Assembly (NCBI GenBank): GCA_021208265.1
Contig: JAJOJU010000046.1
Location: 1-64,000 of the forward strand
DNA length: 64,000 bases
Source: Alphaproteobacteria bacterium
Lineage (GTDB): Bacteria; Pseudomonadota; Alphaproteobacteria; Micavibrionales; Micavibrionaceae
Direction: 5' to 3'
Shown here: positions 8,748-18,461 of the stretch, in pieces
How the letters are laid out: every line of letters begins with the position of its first letter
Numbering within the stretch: the stretch's first letter is position 1
Made by a program: the position numbers and the translations under genes
The notes under the pieces: generated by a model
Seen by the model: only the letters and a program-made list of their open reading frames with translations
Databases searched by the model: none
What the model was told of the DNA's origin: nothing

Positions 8748-9038
8748 CTAATTCCTGACGGCGTCTTCGTCATGCTGTTCAAAGAATTGAATCAGCTGCA
8801 GAAATTCCCGAATGCTGGATTGATCGGCTTTAAGCGCCTTTTCCATCAACTCACAGATATGAAACATATCACCCGCCATATTACCGGAAGCTGATATATC
8901 CTTAAAACAGGAGCGAACAGCCTGCTCAATACTGGCACGCGTTACTTCCATATCTATGCGCTTGGCTTCCGATTGCAAAAACAGAAGCGAAGCCAAAATC
9001 CCGATGGGATCATTCCCTGCGTCAATATTTTTACCCAA
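8748..9038 (-). CDS. Small hypothetical protein downstream of luxI-like gene
   Basis: 96 aa, 14-nt gap from luxI-like stop, same strand. Confidence 0.65.
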   Translation of the reverse strand: MGKNIDAGNDPIGILASLLFLQSEAKRIDMEVTRASIEQAVRSCFKDISASGNMAGDMFHICELMEKALKADQSSIREFLQLIQFFEQHDEDAVRN

Positions 9039-9052
9039 TATAATGCTCCTTT

Positions 9053-9802
9053 TTACGCTACTTTACGGACCTCGTTCTCGCGTATTTTCTGGCGAAGAAG
9101 CGGTGAATAGCCAAGAGCGCGCTGCTCGATTTCCTGTTCAATCGCATCCGGCGTACGGCCAAAATCCAGTACAGGATCTAATAAGCCCGTACTCTCGCGT
9201 ATGGTCCGGTTGATTTCCTCGTTCACCCAAAGACGACCCACACGAACCACTTCGCCGCCAATATCGGTTTCAGGACCCAAATAATCGACCTCCCAGCCGG
9301 GGCGCTCAAAAACCTTCCAGTAATGCGGGTTCATCAGGGCCACATAAGCATCCAGACGCTTATACAGCGCATATTCCATGTAACCCACGATAAGCTCGTT
9401 CACGACCGCACGGCGCCTGTCTCTGTCATCGCGCAGCCGCGGATGCACCACCAACCGGCTGGCTTCGTATATCTTGGGACCGGAAGGAAGCTCGGTCGTC
9501 ACCAAACTTCGGAAACTTTCGGAAATCATGAACTGACCGATAGTACCGGGTTCCGTGAGCTCATCCACCGTGGGAAACAGCCGTGTAACACCTAATATCC
9601 GGCCATCATGCTCGCAGCGGCTAACCAGATAGCGGGTTCCCGGCTTATCAAAATTATCCGCTTCCGTATTTTCATGGGCTGTCAATCCCTGTTTCCAACC
9701 CAGCTCCGCCACACAAACCTGATATCTGAGCTCAAATTGCTCTCTGAGCGGGTTGTGAGGAAAAAAGTTTACACAATTACCAACTCCGACGCATTCAATC
9801 AC
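9053..9802 (-). CDS. LuxI-family acyl-homoserine-lactone synthase
   Basis: 249 aa; RYQV...GWK...EADNFD...GVTRLFPT...YEASRLVVHPRL match the conserved R/W/D/D/R/E/R residues of AHL synthases. Confidence 0.9.
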   Translation of the reverse strand: MIECVGVGNCVNFFPHNPLREQFELRYQVCVAELGWKQGLTAHENTEADNFDKPGTRYLVSRCEHDGRILGVTRLFPTVDELTEPGTIGQFMISESFRSLVTTELPSGPKIYEASRLVVHPRLRDDRDRRRAVVNELIVGYMEYALYKRLDAYVALMNPHYWKVFERPGWEVDYLGPETDIGGEVVRVGRLWVNEEINRTIRESTGLLDPVLDFGRTPDAIEQEIEQRALGYSPLLRQKIRENEVRKVA

Positions 9803-9860
9803 AGAAGTTCTCCTTTTCTTGTGAATGACTCCTGCGTTGATTGAAATAATTTTAGAGGAT

Positions 9861-10634
9861 TTAAGAAACTGACACTTTTGACAGGGGGGTCCCGATCAGC
9901 ACGGGATCAATAAGCCCAAGCCGTATCGCCTTGGTCATGGCATACACACGCCCGTAGGCATCTAGCTTTTTGAAAATCTTGTTCCAGTGGAACCGCACCG
10001 TGCTGAAACTGATATTAAGGATGGCAGCGATTTCCTCGTCTGTCTTGCTTTCCACCGCCCAGCACAGGATTTCTTTTTCCCGCACGGTCAGGCTGATCTG
10101 ATGATCAGGGCTGATCATGTTCTTGTATGTTTCGTGAAAATAAACCGTCAGGAAATAAGCATTCGCCAATAACTGGTAGTTTCGCTTTTGATGCCGGGCT
10201 TTTGCTTTGTTGGGTTCTGTACGGCATAGCCCCACCCCGACAATTTCCCCCGGCGAACTGATAAGCGAGATACCGATACCGTCAGATACACCGGCCTCAT
10301 CCGCCTCATCCATCAAGAGTTTGGAGGATTTCCGTATATTGGGATCCCTGTCCAGATCCGACCAGAAGAAAGGAACGCGGGATCTGGCAATCCGCTCGAT
10401 GACAGGATCGACATCGATATAATTATTCTGCCGGTAATATTTCATCCAGTGTTCGGGATAATTCGTCACCAGACCGTGCTGGCGCGGCAAACCCAAACTG
10501 GGGTGATCTGTAACAAGGCTATAAACAGCGCGGCCATAGCCCTCTCTCTCCATAATGGAGGCATATCTGCTAAAGGCCTCTTCCGGCGTTTCCGCAGAAT
10601 TTATCAGCGCTATATAATCATCCAAATTCTTCAT
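9861..10634 (-). CDS. LuxR-family regulator with autoinducer-binding domain
   Basis: 257 aa; HWMKYYRQNNYIDVDPV and FFWSD (W..Y..DP..W signature) plus C-terminal LTVREKEILCWAVESKTDEEIAAILNISFSTVRFHWNKIFKKL HTH. Confidence 0.92.
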   Translation of the reverse strand: MKNLDDYIALINSAETPEEAFSRYASIMEREGYGRAVYSLVTDHPSLGLPRQHGLVTNYPEHWMKYYRQNNYIDVDPVIERIARSRVPFFWSDLDRDPNIRKSSKLLMDEADEAGVSDGIGISLISSPGEIVGVGLCRTEPNKAKARHQKRNYQLLANAYFLTVYFHETYKNMISPDHQISLTVREKEILCWAVESKTDEEIAAILNISFSTVRFHWNKIFKKLDAYGRVYAMTKAIRLGLIDPVLIGTPLSKVSVS

Positions 10635-10980
10635 TTTTAATAAGTGATTTCATTAATCGCTTAATGGATTCTCTGGCATCCGAGTTTTGCAACTTGGTAA
10701 ATAAAGCCAGCATCTCCAAAGCTTCCTTGCTATAAATATGACTGTTTTTAGAATTATCTTTTAAAAAAACTGTAGGATCCTCTTCCATGGCTTCTGCCAG
10801 CTTAAAGAGCATACCGGCGCTTATTCTGTTCACGCCTTTTTCGTATTTTTGAATCTGCTGAAAACTTATCCCGACATGGTTGGCGAGGACTTCCTGACTC
10901 ATCCCTTTCAGAATGCGAACAGCCCGAAGGTTGGTTCCTACAATTTCATCGGCTTCAGTAGCACGTCTTTTGGTACGCAA
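10618..10980 (-). CDS. XRE-family HTH regulator
   Basis: 120 aa; IVGTNLRAVRILKGMSQEVLANHVGISFQQIQKYEKGVNRISAGMLFKLAEAM; overlaps luxR-like start by 17 nt. Confidence 0.9.
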   Translation of the reverse strand: MRTKRRATEADEIVGTNLRAVRILKGMSQEVLANHVGISFQQIQKYEKGVNRISAGMLFKLAEAMEEDPTVFLKDNSKNSHIYSKEALEMLALFTKLQNSDARESIKRLMKSLIKNEEFG

Positions 10981-11160
10981 TTTAGATCCCTCTATTTTGG
11001 AAATGATATTACCATAGATAGAACATAAAAAAATTCAAAGGCTTTTTTAAGCATCGGAAAAGAAAATACTTTTTATGCCGATCAATACATTAATAACAAA
11101 AATTTTGTGAAATCTAATGCACGCACAGGTAATGAAGTTCTGAATATAAGGAAGAATGGT

Positions 11161-11242
11161 GGTGGGGGTCGGATTCGAACCAACGTACTCATAAGAGGGC
11201 AGATTTACAGTCTGCTGCCATTAACCACTCGGCCACCCCACC
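11161..11242 (-). tRNA. tRNA-Tyr (GTA)
   Basis: 82 nt, acceptor GGTGGGG/CCCCACC, anticodon loop CTGTAAA, long variable arm. Confidence 0.95.
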
Positions 11243-11325
11243 ACAGGGATACGAAGATGCCTTCGGTATGGGGGCTATACAAAAAGGTTTTTGACAGCTC
11301 TGTCAAGTGTGTGAATAGTGCGAAT

Positions 11326-12204
11326 ATGAAACAGCGTCCGAATTTTTCTAAAAAACAGCAAGGTAAGCCTTCCCAAAAGCGCCCGGCAAGGGGTTTTCAA
11401 AAAAAGATAGCCCCAAGCCGGGAAAAAACACAAGATCATCCACAAGCCCGGCGCCGCGCCTGACAATCCAGCTTTTCGGTCAGCATGCTGTACGGGAAGC
11501 CTGGCTGAACCCGCGACGGCATATTCAGGCGCTCTATGTCACGGAAAATACGCTCAAGGGGTTTGAAAGTGCCCTCGAAGAGAGCAAAGGCCTGAAACGT
11601 CCGGCGCCCACGCTGATAGACAAGGACATGCTGGATAAATCTCTGCCGCCCGGTACCGTGCATCAGGGCATTGCCTTGAACTGTTCCGCCCTGCCTGAGA
11701 TAGGCCTACAGGACCTGATTATCAGCGCGCGGCATAAAGAAAAAGCCCTCTTCGTTATTCTGGATCAGGTCAACCGACCCCCATAATATGGGAGCAATCC
11801 TCCGCAGTGCCTGCGCGTTCGGGGCAAATGGTATCATCGTGCAAAAGCGCCATGCCCCCGAATTACACGGCCCGGCAGGGGCTATCATCGCCAAAACCGC
11901 CTGCGGCGCCATGGAACATACACCCATCGCCTATGAAACCAATTTAAGCCGCAGCATCGAAGCGCTGCAGGAAGCGGGATATTTCGTCTACGGTCTTGAT
12001 GAACGGGGTGAAAACATGCCATCCCCCGGCACATTCCCACCACGCTGCGTGCTGGTTTTAGGCGCGGAAGGTGACGGGCTACGCCATTTAGTGAAAGAAA
12101 AATGTGATGTTCTAATAAAATTGCCGACCGCAGGAGCGATCGGCAGCTTGAATGTCTCTAACGCCGCAGCAGTGGCGCTTTATAGTGCAGCTATAGCGCC
12201 CTAA
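11326..12204 (+). CDS. rlmB: 23S rRNA 2'-O-methyltransferase RlmB/TrmH family (frameshifted in this sequence)
   Basis: Three frames join as MKQRPNFSK... / LFGQHAVREAWLNPRRHIQALYVTEN... / NMGAILRSACAFGANGIIV...LGAEGDGL...SLNVSNAAAVALY; breaks near 11450 and at C-run near 11779. Confidence 0.85.
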
Positions 12205-12683
12205 ACTACAGGAATAAACTCATCATTTTCTGTAGCAGGAACATACTTACCAGAAGCCGGCTTAAGTGCTTTATAACCTTCGGTAAAGGCCTCTACGCCC
12301 TTGGCATTTTCAAGTGCTTCATACTTTGTCAAAAGCTCCTGAAGTTGGCCGAAAGTTACAAATTTGTGTTTATGTTCGCAGTACTCTCTTGTGCTGAGCA
12401 GAACATCCAGATGCGTACGCAATCTGGCAGATACATCAAATAATGTATTCTCATCACCAGGGGCATTAGCATCAATACCCGCGTCTTTATAAGCTTTAAG
12501 TATTTCAGGTCTGTCTTTATGAGGATAAACACCAGAGACATAAAGACCAACAACCAGATTATGACTGCGATCTGCCGGAAAAACTTTGTCAGACCATGAT
12601 TTTTTCTTGTCTTCCATGGCAAGATAGTGGTCCAAGCCAGTATTCGTCTTAAACGACTGCCATAAATTACCTACAACGCTCAT
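12201..12683 (-). CDS. Hypothetical protein
   Basis: 160 aa intact ORF, no family recognised. Confidence 0.6.
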   Translation of the reverse strand: MSVVGNLWQSFKTNTGLDHYLAMEDKKKSWSDKVFPADRSHNLVVGLYVSGVYPHKDRPEILKAYKDAGIDANAPGDENTLFDVSARLRTHLDVLLSTREYCEHKHKFVTFGQLQELLTKYEALENAKGVEAFTEGYKALKPASGKYVPATENDEFIPVV

Positions 12684-12871
12684 AATAAAATCTCCAATAT
12701 AAATTCCAGATGCACAACTCTATACCCACACTATGTATTATGTCAATGAATAAATTATATAAAATTTTAATCAAAATTTTGACAAATACAACTCATCACA
12801 GGTACACTAAAAATATAAGCACAATGAATCGCGTATAAGCGATCGTGACATAGAGGATAGTGTGAACGGCT

Positions 12872-13051
12872 ATGGGATCTGAAACCCTTCCCCACTTCAT
12901 GTTTATGGTTTTCGAACTGGTGATGAGCGCCCTGCCGTATCCGCAGAAGCAGCGCCGCCAGCCTTCTCTTGCAACTCAGTTTCCCCAAAACCCGCGAAGG
13001 GATTACCTTACGATGCTTCGGCGTAAAATGGCGCCGACGCACGGATCGTAA
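12872..13051 (+). CDS. Candidate 59-aa small protein upstream of polA
   Basis: ATG...TAA ORF MGSETLPHFMFMVFELVMSALPYPQKQRRQPSLATQFPQNPRRDYLTMLRRKMAPTHGS; AGAGGA upstream; strong terminator 20 nt after stop. Confidence 0.45.
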   Translation: MGSETLPHFMFMVFELVMSALPYPQKQRRQPSLATQFPQNPRRDYLTMLRRKMAPTHGS

Positions 13052-13070
13052 CCCCCTTCACCCCAAACCC

Positions 13071-13108
13071 TGCCTCGGTGAATCCCCCATTCACCGAGGC
13101 ATTTTTTT
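13071..13108 (+). terminator. Intrinsic terminator
   Basis: 13-bp perfect stem tgcctcggtgaat/attcaccgaggca, loop ccccc, then TTTTTTT. Confidence 0.92.
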
Positions 13109-13145
13109 ATGGACTTGGGCGTAGCCATACTCCATTCTTCCCCCC

Positions 13146-15964
13146 ATGGCTGCCGAAAAAACACCCCCTGATTCCGAAATGCGGAAAGATGATTTGTACC
13201 TTGTTGATGGCTCCGGATTCATCTTCCGGGCTTATTTTGCCCTGCCCCAGAACCTGACAAACCCGGCGGGCCAACCGGTGGGCGCGGTGCTGGGTTTCGT
13301 GAACATGCTGATGAAGCTTTTGAGCGACTTTCATGCCCCGAATATCGCCGTTATATTCGACGCCGCCCGCAAGAACTTCCGCTACGATATCTATGACCTA
13401 TACAAGGCTAACCGCGATGATCCGCCGGAAGATTTAATACCGCAATTCCCGATGTTCCGCACCGCCGCCGAAGCCTTCGGCATTCCGGCGCTGGAGGTTG
13501 AAGGGTATGAGGCCGATGATTTGATAGCCGCTTACGCCCGTCTGGCGCAGGAACAGGGGAAAAACGTTACGATTGTGGGGTCTGATAAAGACCTTTATCA
13601 GCTGGTCAATGACCATGTACGGTTGTTTGATCCCTTAAAACAGAAATATATCGGCCCGGCGGAAGTGGCTGAAAAATTCGGTGTCCCGCCTGAAAAAGTG
13701 GTGGAAGTGCAAGCGCTTTCGGGGGACAGCGTTGATAATATTCCGGGCGTTCCCGGCATCGGCCCCAAAACAGCGGCGGAGCTGATTAATACTTACGGCG
13801 ATGTTGAAACACTGCTTGCCCGCGCCGGAGAGATCACCCAAAACAAGCGCCGTGAAAGCCTGATCGAACATGCGGAAAACGCCCGGATATCACGAAAGCT
13901 AGTGGAGCTCGATCGCTTCGCCCCCCGTGCCAATGGCGGTGGAGGACTTAAAAAGCTCGCGATCTGTCGGACAACAAAGCGCTGGTGGCATTCTTGCAGG
14001 AACAAGGGTTTAAATCCGTTCTGGCGCGGCTGGGCGCCTCCACGGAAACAGCTGGTCCTACAACCGCTTCTGCCCCACAGAATGCAGCACCAGCAGCAAA
14101 ATACCCATCGCTATCTGATAACAAATACACCCTGATCACCGATGAAAAAACGCTGACCCAATGGATCGTCAAGGCCTATGAAGAAGGCATTCTGGCGATT
14201 GATACCGAAACCACCAGCCTGACGCCCGCTATGGCTGATCTGGTGGGTATTCGATCGCCATCACGCCGGGCGAAGCGGCCTATATCCCGCTCGGTCACAA
14301 ACAAAGCGGCGGTGATTTATTCGGCGGCGGCGGCGACGCACCCGATCAATTGCCGATGGATAAAGCCATCGCGCTCCTGAAACCGCTGCTGGAGGATGAG
14401 TCCGTCCTTAAAATCGGCCATAACATGAAATATGACTGGCAGATGTTTAAGCAAAAGGGCATCCACACGGCACCTTGCGATGATACGATGCTGATATCAT
14501 ACGTGCTGGATGGCTCCACCGTTTCGCACGGCATGGATAATCTGTCCGAACGCTATCTGGGCCATAAGCCGATTTCCTATGACGAAGTAACGGGCACGGG
14601 GAAAAGCCGTATTACCTTTGATCTGGTGTCCCTCGATAAAGCCCTCGATTACGCGGCGGAAGACGCTGATGTCACGCTGCGCCTGCATAAGCTTTTAAAG
14701 CCGCGGCTGGTGCAGGAAAAGATGGTGTCGGTCTATGAGAATATCGATCGCCCGCTCATTCCCGTTATTGCCCAGATGGAGCTGGAGGGCATTAAGGTGG
14801 ACTCAGCCATCCTCAAATCCATGAGCACCGAATTCGGCTTAAAGCTTGCGGCGCTGGAAAAGGAAATTCAGGATATCGCGGGCATGCCGTTTAACGTGGC
14901 ATCGCCTAAACAAGTGGGTGAAATCCTCTTCGATTCCATGGGCCTTTCTGGCGGCAAGAAAACCAAAACGGGCCAGTGGCAGACGGATGCCGATCTACTG
15001 GAAGATCTAGCCGCGCAGGGGCATGAGATCATCAAAAAAAATCCTCGAATACCGGATGCTGGCGAAACTCAAATCAACTTATACCGATGCGTTGCAGGAA
15101 CAGCTAAACCCGCGCACGGGCCGGGTGCATACATCATTCGCGGTGGCGCATACCAGCACCGGGCGGCTGGCCTCCAGCGATCCGAACCTCCAGAACATCC
15201 CGATCCGTACGGAAGAGGGGCGCAAGATACGGGAGGCGTTTGTCGCGGCGCCGGGACACGTACTCCTCTCCGTTGATTACTCGCAAGTGGAGCTGCGTTT
15301 AGCGGCGCAAATGGCGGGGGTGGAAGCCCTTAAAAAAGCGTTTCGGGACGGGGAAGATATCCATACCCTCACCGCCAGCCAAGTCTTCGGCGTGCCATTG
15401 GATCAAGTCACGCCCGATATCCGCCGCCAGGCCAAGGCCGTGAACTTCGGCATCATATACGGTATTTCCGGCTGGGGTCTTGCCAAACAACTCGGCATTG
15501 ATGCCGGAACCGCCAATGAATTCATCAAGCGTTATCTTACAAAGTTCAAGGAAATTCAGGATTTCATGGAGGCGCGGAAGGATGAAGCGCGCGCCAACCT
15601 TTACGTCAAAACGCTCTATGGACGCAAATGCTTCACCCCGAACATCAATAACAAGATGCAAGGCTTAAAGCTGGGGGCCGAACGCGCCGCGATCAATGCC
15701 CCCCTACAAGGTACGGCGGCAGATATCATGAAAATTGCCATGGCTGCCATGCCGCCTGCCCTTGCCAAAGCGGGCTTGAAAGCACGCATGCTCTTACAGG
15801 TTCATGATGAATTGATTTTTGAAGTACCGGAAGGCGAGGCCGAAAAAACCGCCGTACTGGTTAAGGATGTCATGGAGAACGCTTTCAAATTTCCCGGCAT
15901 TAATTTTGACGTGCCGCTGGACGCTGAGGCCGGTACGGGCCTCTCATGGGCAGCAGCACATTAG
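13146..15964 (+). CDS. polA: DNA polymerase I (four apparent frameshifts)
   Basis: 5'-nuclease (LYLVDGSGFIFRAYFALP...), 3'-5' exonuclease (LAIDTETTSL) and polymerase (DYSQVELRLAA, QVHDELIFEV) motifs in successive frames; breaks at 13921 (C6), 13950 (A5), 14250 (T2), 15034 (A8). Confidence 0.95.
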
Positions 15965-16773
15965 TCCTTTTCTTTTGTAATAAGATACCGACCAGCCGCA
16001 GTAATGCGTGCCGTTGCCTTGTTCTGCGCCAGCACGACAAAGCCCTTGTTTTCGGCCCGCAAATCCACTTTGATATCGATTGTTCGGGCGCTGCCGTCCC
16101 AGTCACCTGCCGAAATCATGGCGCTTACGATATTCTGATAGACGGCATGAGAGGCCTCCCCTTTCACCCCTTCCAGCCTGTGGGGGCGGTCGATGAGGGC
16201 CACTAATAGCTCATGATTGGCAGGTTGGTCCAATGCCGGTAATTTTATTTGATACGAACCGTTTTGTATTGATTGTGTACCCACCAGTAGAGGGGCCACA
16301 GAAGACTCCATCTCCAGTAGCTGTCCCACATTCTCCTGCTGATATCCTACAGCGTTCTGAGCGCCGTTTATGATCATTTGCGGCGTATAATTGGGCCCAA
16401 GATGGAGCGTATCGTTATAGTAGCTTTGACGCTCCACACAGAAATCACGTGTCAGGCTGGTTTTATCCGCTTCGAAATAGGATACATGACAGGCCAGGCC
16501 GATAACACCGGGGCGGTCTAACAGGCTGTGAAAATACTGATTGGCTTCCGGGCAAAACACACAAGCCCTCGAAGAAAATAACTCCACAACACTCAGAGCC
16601 GGGGGCGATAGGGATTTATCTGCCTCCTTCTCCGCAGCAGCTACGGGCTCTGTCACCGCGGCAGCCTCTTCCGCTTTCAAGAAAGCAGGAACACATAAGA
16701 CAGAAATCAGGCATGCCAGAGTTAAAATGGCTTTTCCTGTGCAGAAACGGCGGGTAAATGCTGGACGTATCAT
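15961..16773 (-). CDS. DUF1223-family thioredoxin-fold protein, exported
   Basis: 270 aa; signal-like N-terminus, VVELFSSRACVFCPEANQYFHSLL...YTPQMIINGAQNAVGY. Confidence 0.85.
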   Translation of the reverse strand: MIRPAFTRRFCTGKAILTLACLISVLCVPAFLKAEEAAAVTEPVAAAEKEADKSLSPPALSVVELFSSRACVFCPEANQYFHSLLDRPGVIGLACHVSYFEADKTSLTRDFCVERQSYYNDTLHLGPNYTPQMIINGAQNAVGYQQENVGQLLEMESSVAPLLVGTQSIQNGSYQIKLPALDQPANHELLVALIDRPHRLEGVKGEASHAVYQNIVSAMISAGDWDGSARTIDIKVDLRAENKGFVVLAQNKATARITAAGRYLITKEKD

Positions 16774-16832
16774 GGCTTCTTACGCATAGTAGGGTAAGGG
16801 CAGGCAGAAAAGAAGGCCAGCTTAAAAATGTT

Positions 16833-17594
16833 ATGAGCAAAAAAATAATGATCCCCGGCATGGCCGGGCAGGAAATTGCCGCGATTATCAGACGCAACAC
16901 CAACCCGGATGCGCCCGATACGCGCAAGACGCTTGTCCTGATGAGCCATAGCTTCCCCGGCCATAAAAGCTCGAACAATGATTTTTTTGGCGATGTTGAA
17001 CATATGCTGACAGCCCGCGGTCATGACACGCTGCGCTTTGATTACCGGGGCTGCGGCGAAAGCGACGGCAAGGAAGAAAATTACAGCATTGATCAGGCGT
17101 GCGAAGATTATCAAAGCGTTCTGGATTGGTGCCGCCGCGATGGTTACAGCCAGTTTATCGTAATTGGTGAGGGGCTTGGCGCCACCATTGCAGCCATGAA
17201 TATAGGGCTGGATATCAAGGCCTTCCTGATGCTCTGGCCTGTTCTGGAGCCAAAAATTTATTTCCGGGATTATATCGCCAAGGGCGAGATGGACCCGGAT
17301 GGCAAGCCCTTTGCCCTTCTCGATTCCCACCGCATAGGCACCGATTTTATCAAACAGGTCAAAGATCTTGATCTTATCCAGTATCTGAAGGAAATCTATT
17401 GTCCCACGCTGATCATGCATGGCAGTGAAGATGAAATTGTTCCCGCCGCGCATCTGGATCTGGCACGGGGCTTTATTCCCGCCCGGCGGATCGAGATTAC
17501 CGTCTTTCATGACGGCACACATGGTTTGCCCAATTTAAGCCACCGCAAGGCGATGCTTTATCATATTCAGCAATTTGTGCAGAAATATGCTTGA
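16833..17594 (+). CDS. Alpha/beta hydrolase (serine aminopeptidase-like)
   Basis: LVLMSHSFPGHKSSN...TLRFDYRGCGESDG...PTLIMHGSEDEIVP...HDGTHGL. Confidence 0.85.
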   Translation: MSKKIMIPGMAGQEIAAIIRRNTNPDAPDTRKTLVLMSHSFPGHKSSNNDFFGDVEHMLTARGHDTLRFDYRGCGESDGKEENYSIDQACEDYQSVLDWCRRDGYSQFIVIGEGLGATIAAMNIGLDIKAFLMLWPVLEPKIYFRDYIAKGEMDPDGKPFALLDSHRIGTDFIKQVKDLDLIQYLKEIYCPTLIMHGSEDEIVPAAHLDLARGFIPARRIEITVFHDGTHGLPNLSHRKAMLYHIQQFVQKYA

Positions 17595-17718
17595 TTTTTC
17601 CGGGGTGTTCCCTGTATAACCACTCATTCAAACAGACAGCCTGGCTAAACATAAGGCATTGCCTCGGTTGTCGCTTGTTCAGATTTTATCTTGAACGCAA
17701 ACTTTAAAGGAGAGAAAT

Positions 17719-18027
17719 ATGCCGAAAATGAAAACCCAGAGCAGCGCGAAGAAACGCTTCAAGCTGACCGGATCTGGCCGTGTGAAGGCGAAAGCATCTC
17801 ACATGCGTCACATGCAAATGAATAAACCCAAATCGATGAAGCGTAAGGCTCGCGGCCTGTTCGTTCTTTGTGAAGAGAACGGCAAAAGCATCATCGAAAA
17901 TCTGCTGCCCTATGCGCGCGCGAAAAAACAAAAGCCGCCCGCTGCGAAAACAGTAGAAAAAACGGAAGCTAAAAAAGCTCCGACAACCAAGAAAACCGAA
18001 GCTAAAGCTTCCAAGGCAGGTGAATAA
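17719..18027 (+). CDS. rpmI: 50S ribosomal protein L35 with Lys/Ala-rich C-terminal extension
   Basis: [31 protein letters not shown]...LLPYAR followed by about 35 aa [34 protein letters not shown]. Confidence 0.97.
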   Translation: MPKMKTQSSAKKRFKLTGSGRVKAKASHMRHMQMNKPKSMKRKARGLFVLCEENGKSIIENLLPYARAKKQKPPAAKTVEKTEAKKAPTTKKTEAKASKAGE

Positions 18028-18404
18028 TGGCACGCGTTAAAGGGGGCCCACGCGCCCATGCTCGTCACACGAAAGTAATCAAACTCGCGAAAGGCTATTA
18101 CGGCCGCCGCAAGAGCTGCTTCCGCACAGCCGTTCAGGCTGTTGAAAAAGCCGGTCAATATGCTTACCGCGACCGCCGTGTGAAAAAACGTGAATTCCGC
18201 GCTTTGTGGATTCAGCGTATCAATGCCGGTGCTCGCATACACGGCCTGACATATTCCACGCTGATGCACGGCCTGAAACTGGCCGGGATTGAGCTTGATC
18301 GTAAGGTTCTGTCTGATATAGCCATCCGCGATGAAGCCGGTTTTGCCGCTATCGCCAAGCAAGCACAAGCTGCCCTTGGTAAAGCCGAGAAAAAAGCCGC
18401 TTAA
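18027..18404 (+). CDS. rplT: 50S ribosomal protein L20
   Basis: [33 protein letters not shown]... Confidence 0.98.
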   Translation: MARVKGGPRAHARHTKVIKLAKGYYGRRKSCFRTAVQAVEKAGQYAYRDRRVKKREFRALWIQRINAGARIHGLTYSTLMHGLKLAGIELDRKVLSDIAIRDEAGFAAIAKQAQAALGKAEKKAA

Positions 18405-18426
18405 TTAGCGAACTATCCAAAATTTA

Positions 18427-18461
18427 AAACAGCCCCCTTTAAATACGGGGCTGTTTTTTTT
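18427..18461 (+). terminator. Intrinsic terminator or attenuator between rplT and pheS
   Basis: Stem aaacagcccc/ggggctgttt followed by T-run that runs into the next ATG. Confidence 0.75.

Noticed and set aside
13146-15964. polA encoded as four separate overlapping ORFs, suggesting split polymerase subunits or programmed frameshifting
   Set aside because: Break points lie at short homopolymers with both +1 and -1 changes, without slippery-heptamer plus stem-loop context, and similar breaks occur in many unrelated core genes; sequencing error is simpler.
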